Shown here piece by piece: positions 47,677-58,663 of a stretch of DNA of 64,000 nt (positions are counted from its first letter, which is position 1; each line of letters begins with the position of its first letter). The notes under the pieces are model-generated. The model saw nothing but the letters and a program-made list of their open reading frames with translations, had not been told where the DNA came from and made no database searches. Where the stretch lies: assembly GCF_040807025.1 (NCBI RefSeq), contig NC_090945.1:38495088-38559087 (forward strand), given 5' to 3'. The position numbers were made by a program, and so were the translations under genes. This stretch comes from Struthio camelus (lineage: Eukaryota; Chordata; Aves; Struthioniformes; Struthionidae).

Positions 47677-50224
47677 GGTGTTTGCTGCAGTCAAGTTTCC
47701 TTGACTTTTGATGGTTCAGAGCCAAACCCAGCCTCTGCAGTGAAAGCTAAGTCATGCGTCTCCGAGTTCCTACCCCTGCCCCAGAATTGCTGGTAAAGCA
47801 ACACTGGGTTATAAAACTAATGCTATTCTTCTAATTAGATCCTTCTAATCTCAGGGTGATTTAATATTGTGCAAGTTGAAGTCAAATGTAAGCACAGAGT
47901 GAAACAAATCTTTCAGTGTATGTATGTTCTTTACTTACACTAATTTCATTGTATTTACAACTTTACGGAGTCCTTGGCTTCCCTTGTGTCTGAATGTTGT
48001 CATGTGTGTGCATGATGGTGCAGGTAAGGAGTTAGCTATCTGAGTTCATGGTCTTTGCTCTACTGAGCATATTCCAGCCCAGAAGGAAATGATCCATTAG
48101 AAATGGGATGAACGAACTTGAATCTGAAATTCCCTTAATGCAGGAGTGACCTGTGTGGCATTGTGTAACTCTCACGCTTTTGCAATGGCTTAAAACTGCT
48201 AAAGTCTCCTCACCTGGAAGAGGAGGTTGGACAAAAGAGGTCACTTGCTAAAATGTCTGTCTGTGGCTGGTATGTAGTGTTTAATACCAGTGAGAAGGAA
48301 GAATTGCTTCTGTTTTGGTCAGTGACACAATTGTTCTAATTCCCTGTTTCAGCGAGGATTCTGGGTTCAGTTATTAACAGGATATTAAAGTGAGTGCCTT
48401 TGTAATATTTTAGCTTCCTTATTTTGTTCCCTGTTCAAGTCTATGTGCATATGAAATTTTTTAAACTTATTATTTGATTATCAAATATAACTCTTTAACC
48501 AATTTTAAAAATTTCTGCTTCTGGAGATGATTAGAAGAATAAGTTTCCAAAGCTTCCAGTTTCCAAAGCTTCTTGTGATTGTCAGGTTTTCTGATACTAA
48601 CAAAAAACCTGCTCATCTATGTCAAGGTTGAAATGCTGATGTTTATCTAGACGGACAACTGCTTCAACTTTTATGTATGTATGTATTAAGTTTGACAAGA
48701 GGCTCTATACTCACCTCTTGGGGTCTTGGCTGTGAAAGATTTCATCTTCATTACAAGCTATAGCATTAGTGCTTCTAGTGTTGTGTGCAGCTCCTCAGGA
48801 AGAGGAGTTAAAAGCATTGATACCATTTCAGATATGCTGTCGTAGCTGCTCTGTCAAACAGAGGCCCGGGGAGCTGTTCGTCTTCAGTGACCATACTGTA
48901 AGTTATCTGCGCTCCTGATTTCTCTGAAAGTTTTAACTCCTGTTATTTTGTTCATAGGAATTCTACCAAAGGCTCTTCTATTCACATGTATGAGTGAAAT
49001 GCTATTGGACATATATATACTTTGTCAAGTCTTCATCCACAACTATATTCAGGGTTTTTTTTTGTCTGGTATCTTTTCCACATTTCGTGCTTGAAGTTGA
49101 GGTTGTGCTAGTCACTTTTTTTTTTCATTAGCTGTTCATATTTTCATATTTTGTGATGCCTTCCTCCCACATTTATCTACCTATTGGGAGTTAAGTTGTC
49201 ACATTGAAAATTAATTTTTTTTGAATGAGACAAGATTCACAAAGGGGAGGACTGCTGCTTTGTTTGTACTTCCCTGTGTTCTTGTCTTGCCGCTTATCAT
49301 TGGTTTTAGTTCTTTTGAAATCTTTGGTTTCTTTTAGGTATTTTGGAGGTTAAAGCTAGTGCTGGATATTGGAGCACACTTCCATGCCTTTGCCAGCAGT
49401 CTTGTTCACTGCACCTGTTTTGGGCCAGGTACTTTCTGTTTGTGTCAGTCTTACCTGACCGCTTGGTTCCCTTGTATGTGCAGTGCATTTATTCATTTTT
49501 GTCATCATGGCAATAGTTTGAAGTGAATTAAGGAAGTACCGTACCCTATAAGATAAGAGCAGCAATTAGATGGCATGTGTCTGCCTTGGAGAAGCATGGC
49601 ATAAACTGAGAGAAGCAACGGAAAGGAAAAGTAATGCATTGCTATTTCAACAGTGTCCGTATACTGAAATCCAGAGAAGCATATGGACCTGCCTTGCAGA
49701 GGAGAGCCTTGGACATAAAAGCTCAGCCCATTGGTTGCAAATCTTTTGTTTCTCATGACTCACAGTGGTGGCAGAAAAGCATTATTTTACACATTTGAGG
49801 TGCCTTTCAAAAACTTATTTTCTTTTCTTTTTAAAGAAAGAGGCAGGAACAGCAGCAATTTTGCACTGTCTGCTATTGGTGGTATATTTCTACTAAATAT
49901 TTCTGCTGTATAGCCACTCAGCAAAATGCATGGTCAATTTTTTTTAATCACTGGGCGTGAGAAAGACCTCGCTTTCTGAGCAAAAGCATGCTGTCTAATC
50001 TCTTTATGAGAACTTATTTTAAAGGTTATTGGAGGAATGCAAATACTTGATCTTTTAGGAGAAGCAGAAAAAGAGGTCAAAAGCATCTTTCCAGAGTTCC
50101 CTTGCATCATTGGTTGGTAGAACTTCTCCAGGTTCAATCAGGAACAGTTTAAATATCAGCAATGTGTGTTTCTTGTAAATAGTCCTTAAAAAGGTATGTC
50201 CTACTGTGGTAATTAATATAAATA

Positions 50225-50258
50225 CACACACCCTCCCCCCACCCCACCCCCCACCCCT
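50225..50258 (-). repeat. C-rich tract; G-quadruplex-type sequence on the minus strand
   Basis: Five C-runs of 3-6 are separated by single A or T bases. The reverse strand therefore has closely spaced G-runs that fit the G-quadruplex pattern. Confidence 0.75.
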
Positions 50259-50596
50259 TGCTGCCTTTTCAAGCATACTGCAGGCTGTAGATTCAAGCAC
50301 TTCGGACTTAAATAATGCTAAAGACTAGTGTTGCCTGTTTGCTTTTGATTTGCTTTTCCTACATGTGTATGCATCATAGTTTTATGTGATAGCGGTAATT
50401 GGCTGCAGAGTTTTGTTTCAAGAGGTTAACTACTATAGTATTTAACTTTGAAATCAAAGGGCACTTGGTTTTAATGTTTCTAAAGTGTCACAATTAACTT
50501 CCTTTCCTGCCTTTGCCCGAACAATGTAGAAATGAGGGCTCATAATAAAGATGACTATACCTTTTGTTCAGATAATATAAATTGCTTTGTTCCAAA

Positions 50597-50622
50597 TAGA
50601 GAAATTCAGCTGAATTTCTCTA
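50597..50622. repeat. Perfect 26-bp palindrome
   Basis: TAGAGAAATTCAG is followed immediately by its exact reverse complement, with the centre at 50609/50610. No family was recognised. Confidence 0.9.
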
Positions 50623-51574
50623 ACTGGTTTGGTCATGAAATCGGTGTTCAACCTAAAGCATTAGGAGCCCTTTGAGCTTTCCAAAAAGCAAAGTTTACAA
50701 AAGACTTTTTTTCTCTAATAAGAAAAAATGATAATGCATTAAAATAAGTAGTCATTCTGAAAATGTTCCATTAACTAGAAATCTTAAAATACTGACAGCT
50801 TTTGTTTTCATAGTCTACTAGCCCATGTAAATGCTGTCTCTTCTAGGGAGGTGCATTTGTTGCCTACTGTAGGTGGGGCTGCTAGATCTACCTATTATTA
50901 AAGTTGCTTAATACTTCCTGCTGTTTTCAGTTGCTTGCAACTCTGGCAAATTTTAACCATGTGGGCAACGTCTTTCAGTGCTGAGTGTTCAGATTTTTTA
51001 GGTACAGATCAGCCAGAATTGTTCTCATTTCTGCAAGAGGATGTTGGGTGAAAAATACAGTAATACATGTCTGTTGATATATACATTTCTGACTTGAGAG
51101 GGTTTTTTCTTGGAAAAGGTCTAGTACCTTCATGACTTCATGGTGGTTGTATCTGTATCAGAAGTGGAGAGCGTGCTCAGATCTGGCCAAATGGGTGGAA
51201 TGGAAAAACTGCAGGTTGTCTATGGTCGATAGAGCTTAGCAGCTAAGGTTTCAGATTCAACTAAGCCTCATTGGGTAACTAAGTCCAGAACTGATGTTCC
51301 ACTGACATTCACGAAACTTCCTGATTGCCGTCTAGCTGTATAGTTATCTAAAATCCCAGGATGCATTGCAGACACAACATCGTAAGTGTCTTGATGGTAT
51401 CCAGCAGTTTGTATTTACTGTATGCTACTGCCATGATGACATTTCCCAACGGCGCACTTCTCAGCATCTCACTCCGTAGCTTCTGAGCGCTAACAGTGTC
51501 ACAGAGCTCATGTTAACATCGTTCAATCTAATGATCTCTGGCAATTTAAGGTGTAAAATGGAGCTTAGACCAAT

Positions 51575-51645
51575 ATACCTCATAGCCCAATGGCTAGAGC
51601 ACCCAGCAAGGATCCTGGAGCCTTGGAATCGAGGCTTTTTTCTGC
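51575..51645 (+). mobile_element. Possible degenerate tRNA-derived SINE head or tRNA pseudogene
   Basis: TAGCCCAATGG at 51583-51593 fits a pol III box A. GGAATCGAGGC at 51625-51635 is a weak box B 42 bp downstream, the usual tRNA spacing, and a T run (51636-51641) follows. The surrounding TGGCTAGAGCACCCAGC resembles the heads of old amniote SINEs. I cannot fold a proper cloverleaf, so this is tentative. Confidence 0.3.
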
Positions 51646-52330
51646 TGGGGATGATCTGAATCCGGGTATCTCTTACCAGAAACCGATAGGCTGAGGCGTT
51701 GAGCTTATGATCTGCAGCCCACTGAGGGTCCGTGGGCTGTTTCTGAGCAGTCTGCAAAACTTCACTAAGGCAATAAGCAAACCTGTAAGCTTAAATTCAT
51801 TGTAAGTCAGTCCATTGGAAAACATGTAGCCTTAACAAATGAAAAACTGTTGGTAAGTGTTGCAGTAGGGTGTGAGAATCTGTTTCACCAGGGTTTTGTA
51901 ATACTGGCTTCAAAAAACTGGTGCGTGGAAGCTTGGGATGTTTAATCTTACTTGATGATGCTTTGACAAATGTGAATCAAATTCCACTTGGTTTCAGAAT
52001 TGCAAATAATGGAGTAGCTTACAATAACTTTATGCTTAATTAATATATATACTAGCTATTATTATATGGGAAGGTGCTATACATAAAGTAAATTAGGTGC
52101 CTGGTGCACTACACTGATTTTTAACCTGGAGGGAAATGCATCCAGAACCTCACCCAGATTTAACTTCGAACAAAAACTTTTTTTGAGCAAATATTCACTC
52201 TTGATTGATGGATTTCAGAAGTCTTGCCTAAATAAATTTTGGCATCCTGACATACCATTTTGTATTTTGAAATGGACTTGACCTACGTGTTTTCTCCACA
52301 GACAGGGTTTTGAAGAGTAGGTAACAACTA

Positions 52331-52364
52331 CCCTAAGTGTCGCAAGCAGTGCGACACTTTAGGG
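52331..52364. repeat. Strong inverted repeat / hairpin
   Basis: A 14-nt arm, CCCTAAGTGTCGCA, pairs with TGCGACACTTTAGGG through a single bulged T, with a 5-nt AGCAG loop. It contains two CpGs in an otherwise AT-rich stretch. No terminator role applies in a vertebrate genome, and no element was recognised. Confidence 0.85.
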
Positions 52365-52509
52365 GAAAACAACCTAATCTGCTAAAATTGTTTATGAAAG
52401 GTTCTGAAAAAAACCCCACTGGGTGAGGAAAAAGTAGAGAGCTTAGCTTCACCTCCGGACTAGCTCACTGGTCCTCTGTTGCCCTGTTTTTTTGTGCATT
52501 GGTGTGGGG

Positions 52510-52524
52510 TGTGTGTGTGTGTGT
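52510..52524. repeat. (GT)7 microsatellite
   Basis: Short perfect GT run in the intergenic region. Confidence 0.85.
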
Positions 52525-53931
52525 TTGACTTGATTGATTTAAATGCAGTGGCATTATGTAAGTCCCTTGGCTTGTATTTGCAGTGTTTTAGGGTTAATAT
52601 TTGCGCTCGTGACTGGCAGTAATGACAAGCGTTTTTGGTTCCCGCACAAGTGAGTTCAGTCCAAGCAGGGCTGCGCTTCGGTGCTGGCGACCTCGCGCTC
52701 TCGAGGAACGGCCACAGCGCGGCCTCCCCAGCTGCTGCCAGCCCTGCCAAGTTATGTGACGTGCGCTGGGATATGAATTGCCATTTACTGCAGCTGAAGT
52801 GTTTTCATGCAGTTAATTTAGAGGCTAAGTGACCATGTTCCCGACATGACATTCCTTCAATTTTCCTTTGGTGTTAACACTTTTTAAAATCAAGCAAATT
52901 AAGCGCTTAGGCTTCCAGCCCCAGCACAGGTGGGCTGTGGTCTCACTAAGAAACCTACCTAGTAGCTGCGCTTTTAAATGGCAAGAAAACAGGTCAGGCA
53001 GCCCAGCTTCGGCCTGGTCAGGCTCTGCGCTTTGCGTTAATCCTCGCGCTGCCAGTATGCATCCGGGGGACTTCCTAGGGCTGCGTCGTGCTTCACGCCT
53101 GCCACTGCCCCAGAGCCCCGTGAAAGGGAGCAGGTGAAATGAGGTGGGTCTGCTCATTAGCAAGTGTTTTCCTTCCTCCTTTACTTCTGTGCACTGTTAA
53201 AACTTGGCTGTGGGAAGTAGTAGCACGTTTGATTTTTAAAAAGGGCCCTGGGCAGCCTCTAACCTTCTGAACTGTCGCACGGCCTCAGCTGCGGCAATTT
53301 CTTTATACTTGAGTGAAGTTCTTCACCTGTACTTTTTTTTTTTTTTGAGGGGGGGAAGGGTTTTACTTTTGAATTGCGATGGCTTTTACCCTCTTGGCAA
53401 AGTATTCTAGCCCATCGCGTTTGCATGGCTACATATTACGCGGATGGTATTTTGGCTCCAGGACGATGCTCCCCATATGCTGATGTAATTCCCCAGGTGC
53501 AGTCTCATTCCCGGACGCGTTTGCTCCTATACAGCCTATCTTTCCCCGGATACAGGAATATATATCCCCCCCGGGGGAGAAGCAGCACCTCCGCGGCTGC
53601 CATCAGGTAAAGGGGGGGGAGGCAGAAGCGCAGCCTCCGCTACGGGGCCGCTGTCACCTGGCGCGCCCCCTCCCCCCCCCCGCGCCTGCGCGCTGCCCCC
53701 GCCCGCCCGCTGCCGGCGGCGCGATGGGAGGAGGTGGCGGAGGCACCGCGGGGAGAAGCGGGCGGCAGCGCGCGGCGGCGGCAGCACCACCGGCCCCCCC
53801 CCCTCGCCCCCCTCCTCCTCGGGCGGTGAGCGGCGGCGGACAAAGCGGCGCGGCGGGGTTACCTCCTCCCGCGGCCCCCGGGAGGGGGTCCAGCCTTGCT
53901 GCGGGGTCACATCTCCCCCTTCCCGCGGCCC

Positions 53932-53957
53932 GGGAGGGCGGGGCGGGGCGGGGGCGG
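53932..53957 (+). promoter_or_regulatory. FHDC1: GC-box / G-quadruplex array in FHDC1 promoter
   Basis: Five runs of 3-5 G separated by A or C (begins GGGAGGGCGGGGCGGGG). This contains overlapping SP1-type boxes and a canonical quadruplex pattern. Confidence 0.65.
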
Positions 53958-53959
53958 CC

Positions 53960-54117
53960 GTTGGGCTCGCGCCGTTGGCGGCCGTTGGGGCAGGGCGCGC
54001 GGGGGCGGGCGGGGGGCGGGCGGTGCGGCAGGCGGCTGCCTGGCCGAGCGCCGCTCCCCGCGTCGGGCTTCGCGCGGGCGCCGCTGCCGGGAGAGGCCGA
54101 GCCGGCGGCGGGATGAG
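53960..54117 (+). other. FHDC1: FHDC1 exon 1 candidate (non-coding; 5' end unknown)
   Basis: A strong donor GATGAG|GTAAGG ends this candidate exon at 54117, in the CpG island 4 kb before coding exon 2. The start given is only a placeholder inside the GC-rich core. A second good donor CATCAG|GTAAAG at 53606/53607 could end an alternative first exon. Neither carries the conserved start MHVMNC, which lies in exon 2. Confidence 0.45.
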
Positions 54118-57100
54118 GTAAGGCGGGGGGGGGGGGGGACGCGCTCGTCCCCTCGGGGGCCGGCACCTGCGGGTACCCGCTCGGGCGGTTTCCCCTCGCT
54201 GCGCTCCGCCTCCGCGGTGAAGGCGAGTCGGTGCGTGACCGACCGGCTCCTCCGGGCCCGTGGGTGGCCCCGGGCCGCCGCCTGCTCCGGAGGAGAAGCA
54301 CGGCGGTAACGCTCGGCCGTTGTCCCCCGGGCGGGGTGAGCTGCGCGGCCGGGAGCCGAAGAGCTGGAGCTGAGTCCCCCGGTAAATCCGTCGCCTCTCG
54401 GCCTGGCTGCTGCCCGTTGCCCTCGCGTGGAGTTTCCTTGCCCGCCCGGCCGCGAGGCTGGCTGCGGCGTGCGAGGGTCTTTGTCGGATGCGTTAAGCGG
54501 TTAAGTATTAAGTTGCGGCGATAGCGTGAGCTGTTTCTTCTTCGTAACCCACGCACTTTGGCAAGATCAACAGCTGGCTTCGCGAGGCGGTGTTTGCAGT
54601 TTCTTTATCTGTGGCTAGCAACTCGTCGCTCCATTTACTTTTTGCTACAGCTATTGTTGGGACCCAGACATCCAAATGCCGTGGCTGGGCTTTGGTGTCA
54701 AAGTCAGCGTTGTTCTCGTGAGGATTTGGAGGACACCTGCTAGAAAAACACGGGCAGTGGAGAACGTAAGGCGTGGGTTAAAGGGAATAATGTCTTGCAG
54801 AATGAGTTCTAAGATGCCCTACAGCGTACCGTAGATTTCACCTGTTAATTTGTGTATGCGAATATGATTTATGTCCGTCTCAGTGGCAACTGCCTTTTTT
54901 GCAAGAAACAAATTACTTTTGAGTGTTTGTCTTCTGGCCTGGGGAGAAAGTTGTCCTCAACCCGTAACTTTGAAATGCATTTACAAGTTAGATTATGTTG
55001 GCCAAAACAATGTGTGAGACAAAGAAATAAAATACTTCTTTTATGCTAAATATGGACGCAATTAAAACATGTAGTAAAGACATTACTTGAGAACTTAGAC
55101 CATTTTGGATAACAAACATGCAATAATGAGATATAATTAAGCCATCTTAAATGTTTGTTCTTAGGTCTCTTTCTTCCTTTTAATCCTTTGAAAATTGCAG
55201 AGAGGAACCTTGGGAGTTAGAATTTTGCTTGGGTTTTATTAGGGATCCTGGTGCGGTGTCTTGATAGTCTGTAGTTAGCAGTTGGGATGGCTGTGTTGTT
55301 CCCCAGGTCCTCACGCTGTACTTCCTGCTGGGAGACACCTGCTGATAGCAGGAAGCTGCCCAGAGCCCATCCCTGGCTGCCAGCTTCTTGCATCTCCCAC
55401 CCACAGTCGTGGCGGGGACTCTGGTACATCTTCAAGCTGCTTTTCTGACAGCGAGAGAAGGGAATTTTGACTGATCTCCAGGTATCTGGTAACTTGAGAA
55501 CGTGCTTCTGTTAAAAGCAGGTGACCTCTGTCACCTGTGGTGCTTATCTGCCAGAAGACAAAGCTGAGTACTGGCATTTACGCGGTGCTTTTCCTTCTCT
55601 GCCTTCATTCCACAGGTTGCGTCGTCTTCTTTCCTGGTCTTAGATGACAGTTACTTCATCCTAAGCAGTGTAGGGTTCCCGTGATGGCTTGAAAATAATA
55701 TTTCCTGCTCTATCTCTCTTCACATCTAGGTTGAGGGGGGGAATTCCTCTTGCATTCTCCACTCCTTTCACTAGGAGTGTCCCTTGTCTAACTCAAAAGC
55801 ACCTCAGGTCCAAGATCAGTTGTTTTCCATTTTTGTGTGTTAGCACTGGGACTCTGGTGATTCATTGCCAGCAATTTTGTTTCATTAGGACTTGATCCTA
55901 TCCTTTTAAAGCGCTTAGATTTATTGGAAGTTTCTAGATCAGGTTCTTATGTGATGCCCAGGGGTATGGACGCTCTCCTTCCCTCTCCTTTTTTAATTTG
56001 TGGGAACCAGAGTGAGAAAATCATAGCTGTTGAATACTGCTTTGTGATGGTGAAAGACTAGCTAATACATTTTTCATTTTTAAATAAATGAGGGGGAAGA
56101 AAAATTTTTTTTCAAGTTTAATATCTTCTTAAATTAATGCAATATTTAATTGCTTTGAATGGTTAATCTCTTCCCACCACCTTGCACCTACTCTTTTAAT
56201 GCCTTTTTGTGTCTGTGATCATAAACTTGGAGGAGAGGACTAAACATACATAACTCTGTAGTGACAACTGGGCATTAATGTTAATTTAAATTTGAAATTC
56301 TCCATCCTGATCCACTTTCTTTGTAGCTTTTCCTCTTTTTATCCTGCCGTTAAAATATTTTCCGTCATTCCTATACCTGGAATCTCCCCCAGTTTTTGTA
56401 CGTGTTTTCTAGTCTCATAAGTACCTTGATAACGTAAGGTATAAGATTAGAAAATCTGCTTCAGATTTTCTGCAGCAAAAACAAGTTAATTGCTACTTGT
56501 GCATGCTTTTGAGAAAAAGAGGTGAAGTTGATCATTTTGTGTCAATTTCCATTGACTTCAGTGAAGCTATGAGTATTGGAGCCCTTACAGACCAGGAGAG
56601 AGTTTGTCCTAAGGCTTGTTTCTGTGACTTGAGTCTGTTTTTTCATGAATACTGTAATGATGGATCTCTGGCAAAAATAACAAAGGTTTTTCATCACTAT
56701 TACGTGTTGTCAAATAGAGCTGGGATGGTATCAGTTCCATGTAAACCTTGCTGAACAGGCATACTGCTAAATCAGTGCCAAATTTTTGATTTGGTATTAT
56801 TCTGATGCTAGCACATTACTTCAACTTTTGCTGTGATTTTTGCTTAGTGACTGTCTTTCCTCACTTCCATCTAAATTTTTGCTGTGCGGTATCATTGATT
56901 TTTAGTAAATTCCCCAAATTCCTTTGAGGAAGCTTAAATATTTTCATTAAAACATGGAATTCTTCTTTTGACTATATTTGAAATATCTGCATTTTATTTT
57001 CTCTGAGAAATATATTGTAAACAAAGTAAGACTTTTTTAAATAGTTGTGGCTTGCCAAAATGGCACTTTTTACAGAAATTATATTCCTTCTTAAAGGTTT

Positions 57101-58031
57101 ACTGTCGATAACAGTCAATCTTACTGTCAATCTTTTAGCAGGTGACATCATAAGAAATATAGCTCAAAACTATTTTGATTCCTGTTAAGCTACTTCATGA
57201 GGTAATCTAGATATAAAAACTTTCCTAAGTATTTCAAGCTCTGCGTATGTACAGTGCTAGGATGTGTAGGTTAATGTTCCTATTTGTTCCTCTGCTCGCT
57301 CTCTCTGTGCTTATTGAACTAGCTGTGGTAACCTAGATACTGAAGTAAATTATAAGAGATAGCTTAATCAAACTGCAGTTTGTCTTCTATTAGTGTGTTC
57401 AGTCAGTAGCGTAACCTGACTAGTGATGGTAAAATGTAAATGCTGAAAACTTACGCTGAGTGAACACACACGGTTTAGGGACTGCATCCTGTTTTTCCCT
57501 TACTGAGACTCACATGAAAAATATTAAGGCAAAAAAGCAGTACGTTAGGCTAGATTGTTAAATCGTCCCACATATTGTTCATTTTTTTAATGCAGCATGG
57601 CTTTAAACCATGAATTAAAAGGATTCAAACACAGTCTATGTGATCCAGTTAATCCTGTACTGTAATTAATAATTATATTTTCTAACTGTGTGTGTAATCA
57701 CCTTTTAAAAATTTTAAATTAGTATTTGAAGAATATTTGTGTGTTTTAATAACTTGGGATAAATATATTCTCTTAGAAAATTACACTGAACAGAAATTAC
57801 TAGATGGGTTCAGTATCTGCTGTGGGCTGTTTAAGAGGGGTTCATATTTGTATATATATTGAAATCTAGGTCCCCACAAACATTTGAAATCTAACCCTGG
57901 GAAAGATTCACTAATTTTTCCTTCTGGATTAAAAAATTGATAGCTGTTATACCTTAATTTTAGTGTATTTTCAGCACAAGGGACAATATCCATCTGTCTG
58001 GTCTGAGTTTCCGTATTGTCCTTTGTTGCAG
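54118..58031 (+). other. FHDC1: FHDC1 intron 1
   Basis: The first 350 bp is still CpG-rich, then AT-rich. No exon, RNA gene or transposon was recognised. It ends at TTGTCCTTTGTTGCAG. Confidence 0.55.
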
Positions 58032-58180
58032 GTTGCAGTCATGGTACAGTCCCGCCTTGTGTTGCTGCTGCTGCTGGCAGACTAGAGTTTGAAAGAGCGT
58101 GATATAAATTGCTGCTGCGCTATTCAATGTTTCAAACTGATCCAAGGAAGTAACGCTCTCCTCTCCGGAGAGGCCATAAA
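58032..58180 (+). other. FHDC1: FHDC1 exon 2, 5' UTR part with two upstream ORFs
   Basis: The acceptor CTTTGTTGCAG ends at 58031. The leader carries uORF1 at 58041-58085 (14 codons, a Leu-rich run from CTG repeats, then TAG) and uORF2 at 58127-58153 (8 codons, TAA). The uORF2 stop is in the main frame and 27 nt before the main ATG, which fixes 58181 as the first possible in-frame start in this exon. Confidence 0.65.
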
Positions 58181-58663
58181 ATGCATGTTATGAATTGCCT
58201 CTCCTTGGTCAATGATAAAGAGAATGGGGCTGTTTCAACTGCAACAGGATTGATGAACGAGGATACGACGACAGCATCTCCGCTTCCCCAGCCGTCGGCA
58301 CCACCGCCCCCTCCGCCATGTCCCCTGACAGGGGCCCCCCCACCCCCTCCGCTCCCCTTGGGCATGCTGCCCCCCCCACCCCCGCCTCCTCCGCTGCCTG
58401 GGCCCAACCTGCCCGTGCCACCACAACTGGTAAATGGACATGACAACCACAGCAAAAAAAAACGAATGCGGAGCTTTTTCTGGAAAACCATCCCCGAAGA
58501 GCAAGTCCGTGGTAAAACCAATATCTGGACAATTGCTGCAAGACCGCAGTATCAGATCGATACAAAGACGATTGAGGAACTCTTTGGGCAGCAGGAAGAA
58601 ACCAAGCCCCAAGACCCCAGAAGTCGATCTTTAAAGTCTTCATTTAAAGAGACTAAAGAAGAG
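58181..58663 (+). CDS. FHDC1: FH2 domain-containing protein 1, first coding exon (residues 1-161; gene runs off right edge)
   Basis: ATG at 58181 (A at -3), 161 codons, donor AAAGAGGAG-type GAAGAG|GTAAGA at 58663/58664, phase 0. The start MHVMNCLSLVNDKENG matches mammalian FHDC1. Residues about 34-83 are a formin FH1-like proline-rich region with runs of 6, 5 and 8 prolines, the profilin and SH3 binding type. From residue 92 the FH2 domain begins (KKKRMRSFFWKTIPEEQVRG), with the conserved lasso tryptophans W101 and W116, followed by the TKTIEELFGQQEE segment. FHDC1 (INF1) is a formin-like protein that links actin and microtubules and affects Golgi and cilia organisation. The human protein is over 1,100 residues, so only the N-terminal seventh is visible. 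The poly-Pro runs are GC-rich and could vary in length between individuals. Confidence 0.96.

Larger units (their letters stand above)
46237..47695 (+). other. ARFIP1: ARFIP1 3' UTR
   Basis: AT-rich sequence with no introns follows the stop codon. It contains an A-rich run at 46830-46856. Candidate poly(A) hexamers ATTAAA occur at 47556-47561 and 47671-47676, the second followed by T/G-rich DNA. I infer the end about 15-20 bp after the second. Other or longer 3' ends are possible. Confidence 0.55.
47696..53480. other. ARFIP1-FHDC1 intergenic region
   Basis: About 5.8 kb without a gene I can support. It contains a 17-bp direct duplication near 48541-48573, a C-rich (minus-strand G-rich) tract at 50225-50258, a perfect 26-bp palindrome at 50597-50622, a degenerate tRNA-like segment at about 51575-51645, a strong hairpin at 52331-52364 and a GT microsatellite at 52510-52524. 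GC content rises from 52.6 kb towards the FHDC1 CpG island. Confidence 0.6.
53490..54490. promoter_or_regulatory. FHDC1: CpG island, FHDC1 promoter region
   Basis: Very GC- and CpG-rich sequence with many GC boxes (GGGCGG), including a dense G-run array at 53932-53957 and a G14-type run near 54124-54138. It lies upstream of the first FHDC1 coding exon on the same strand and contains two strong donor sites. Long open frames here on both strands are a by-product of GC-rich, stop-poor sequence. The transcription start cannot be fixed from sequence. Confidence 0.8.

Noticed and set aside
52331-52364. Hairpin considered as an intrinsic transcription terminator
   Set aside because: Hairpin terminators are bacterial and this is vertebrate DNA. 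There is also no T-run after the stem.
53654-54556. 300-codon minus-strand open frame in the FHDC1 CpG island
   Set aside because: Composition is Pro/Arg/Gly/Ala-rich low complexity, as expected from stop-poor GC-rich DNA. Overlapping long frames exist on both strands and no domain is recognisable.
58132-58643. Gly-rich and other antisense open frames opposite FHDC1 exon 2
   Set aside because: They are mirror frames of the polyproline coding sequence.
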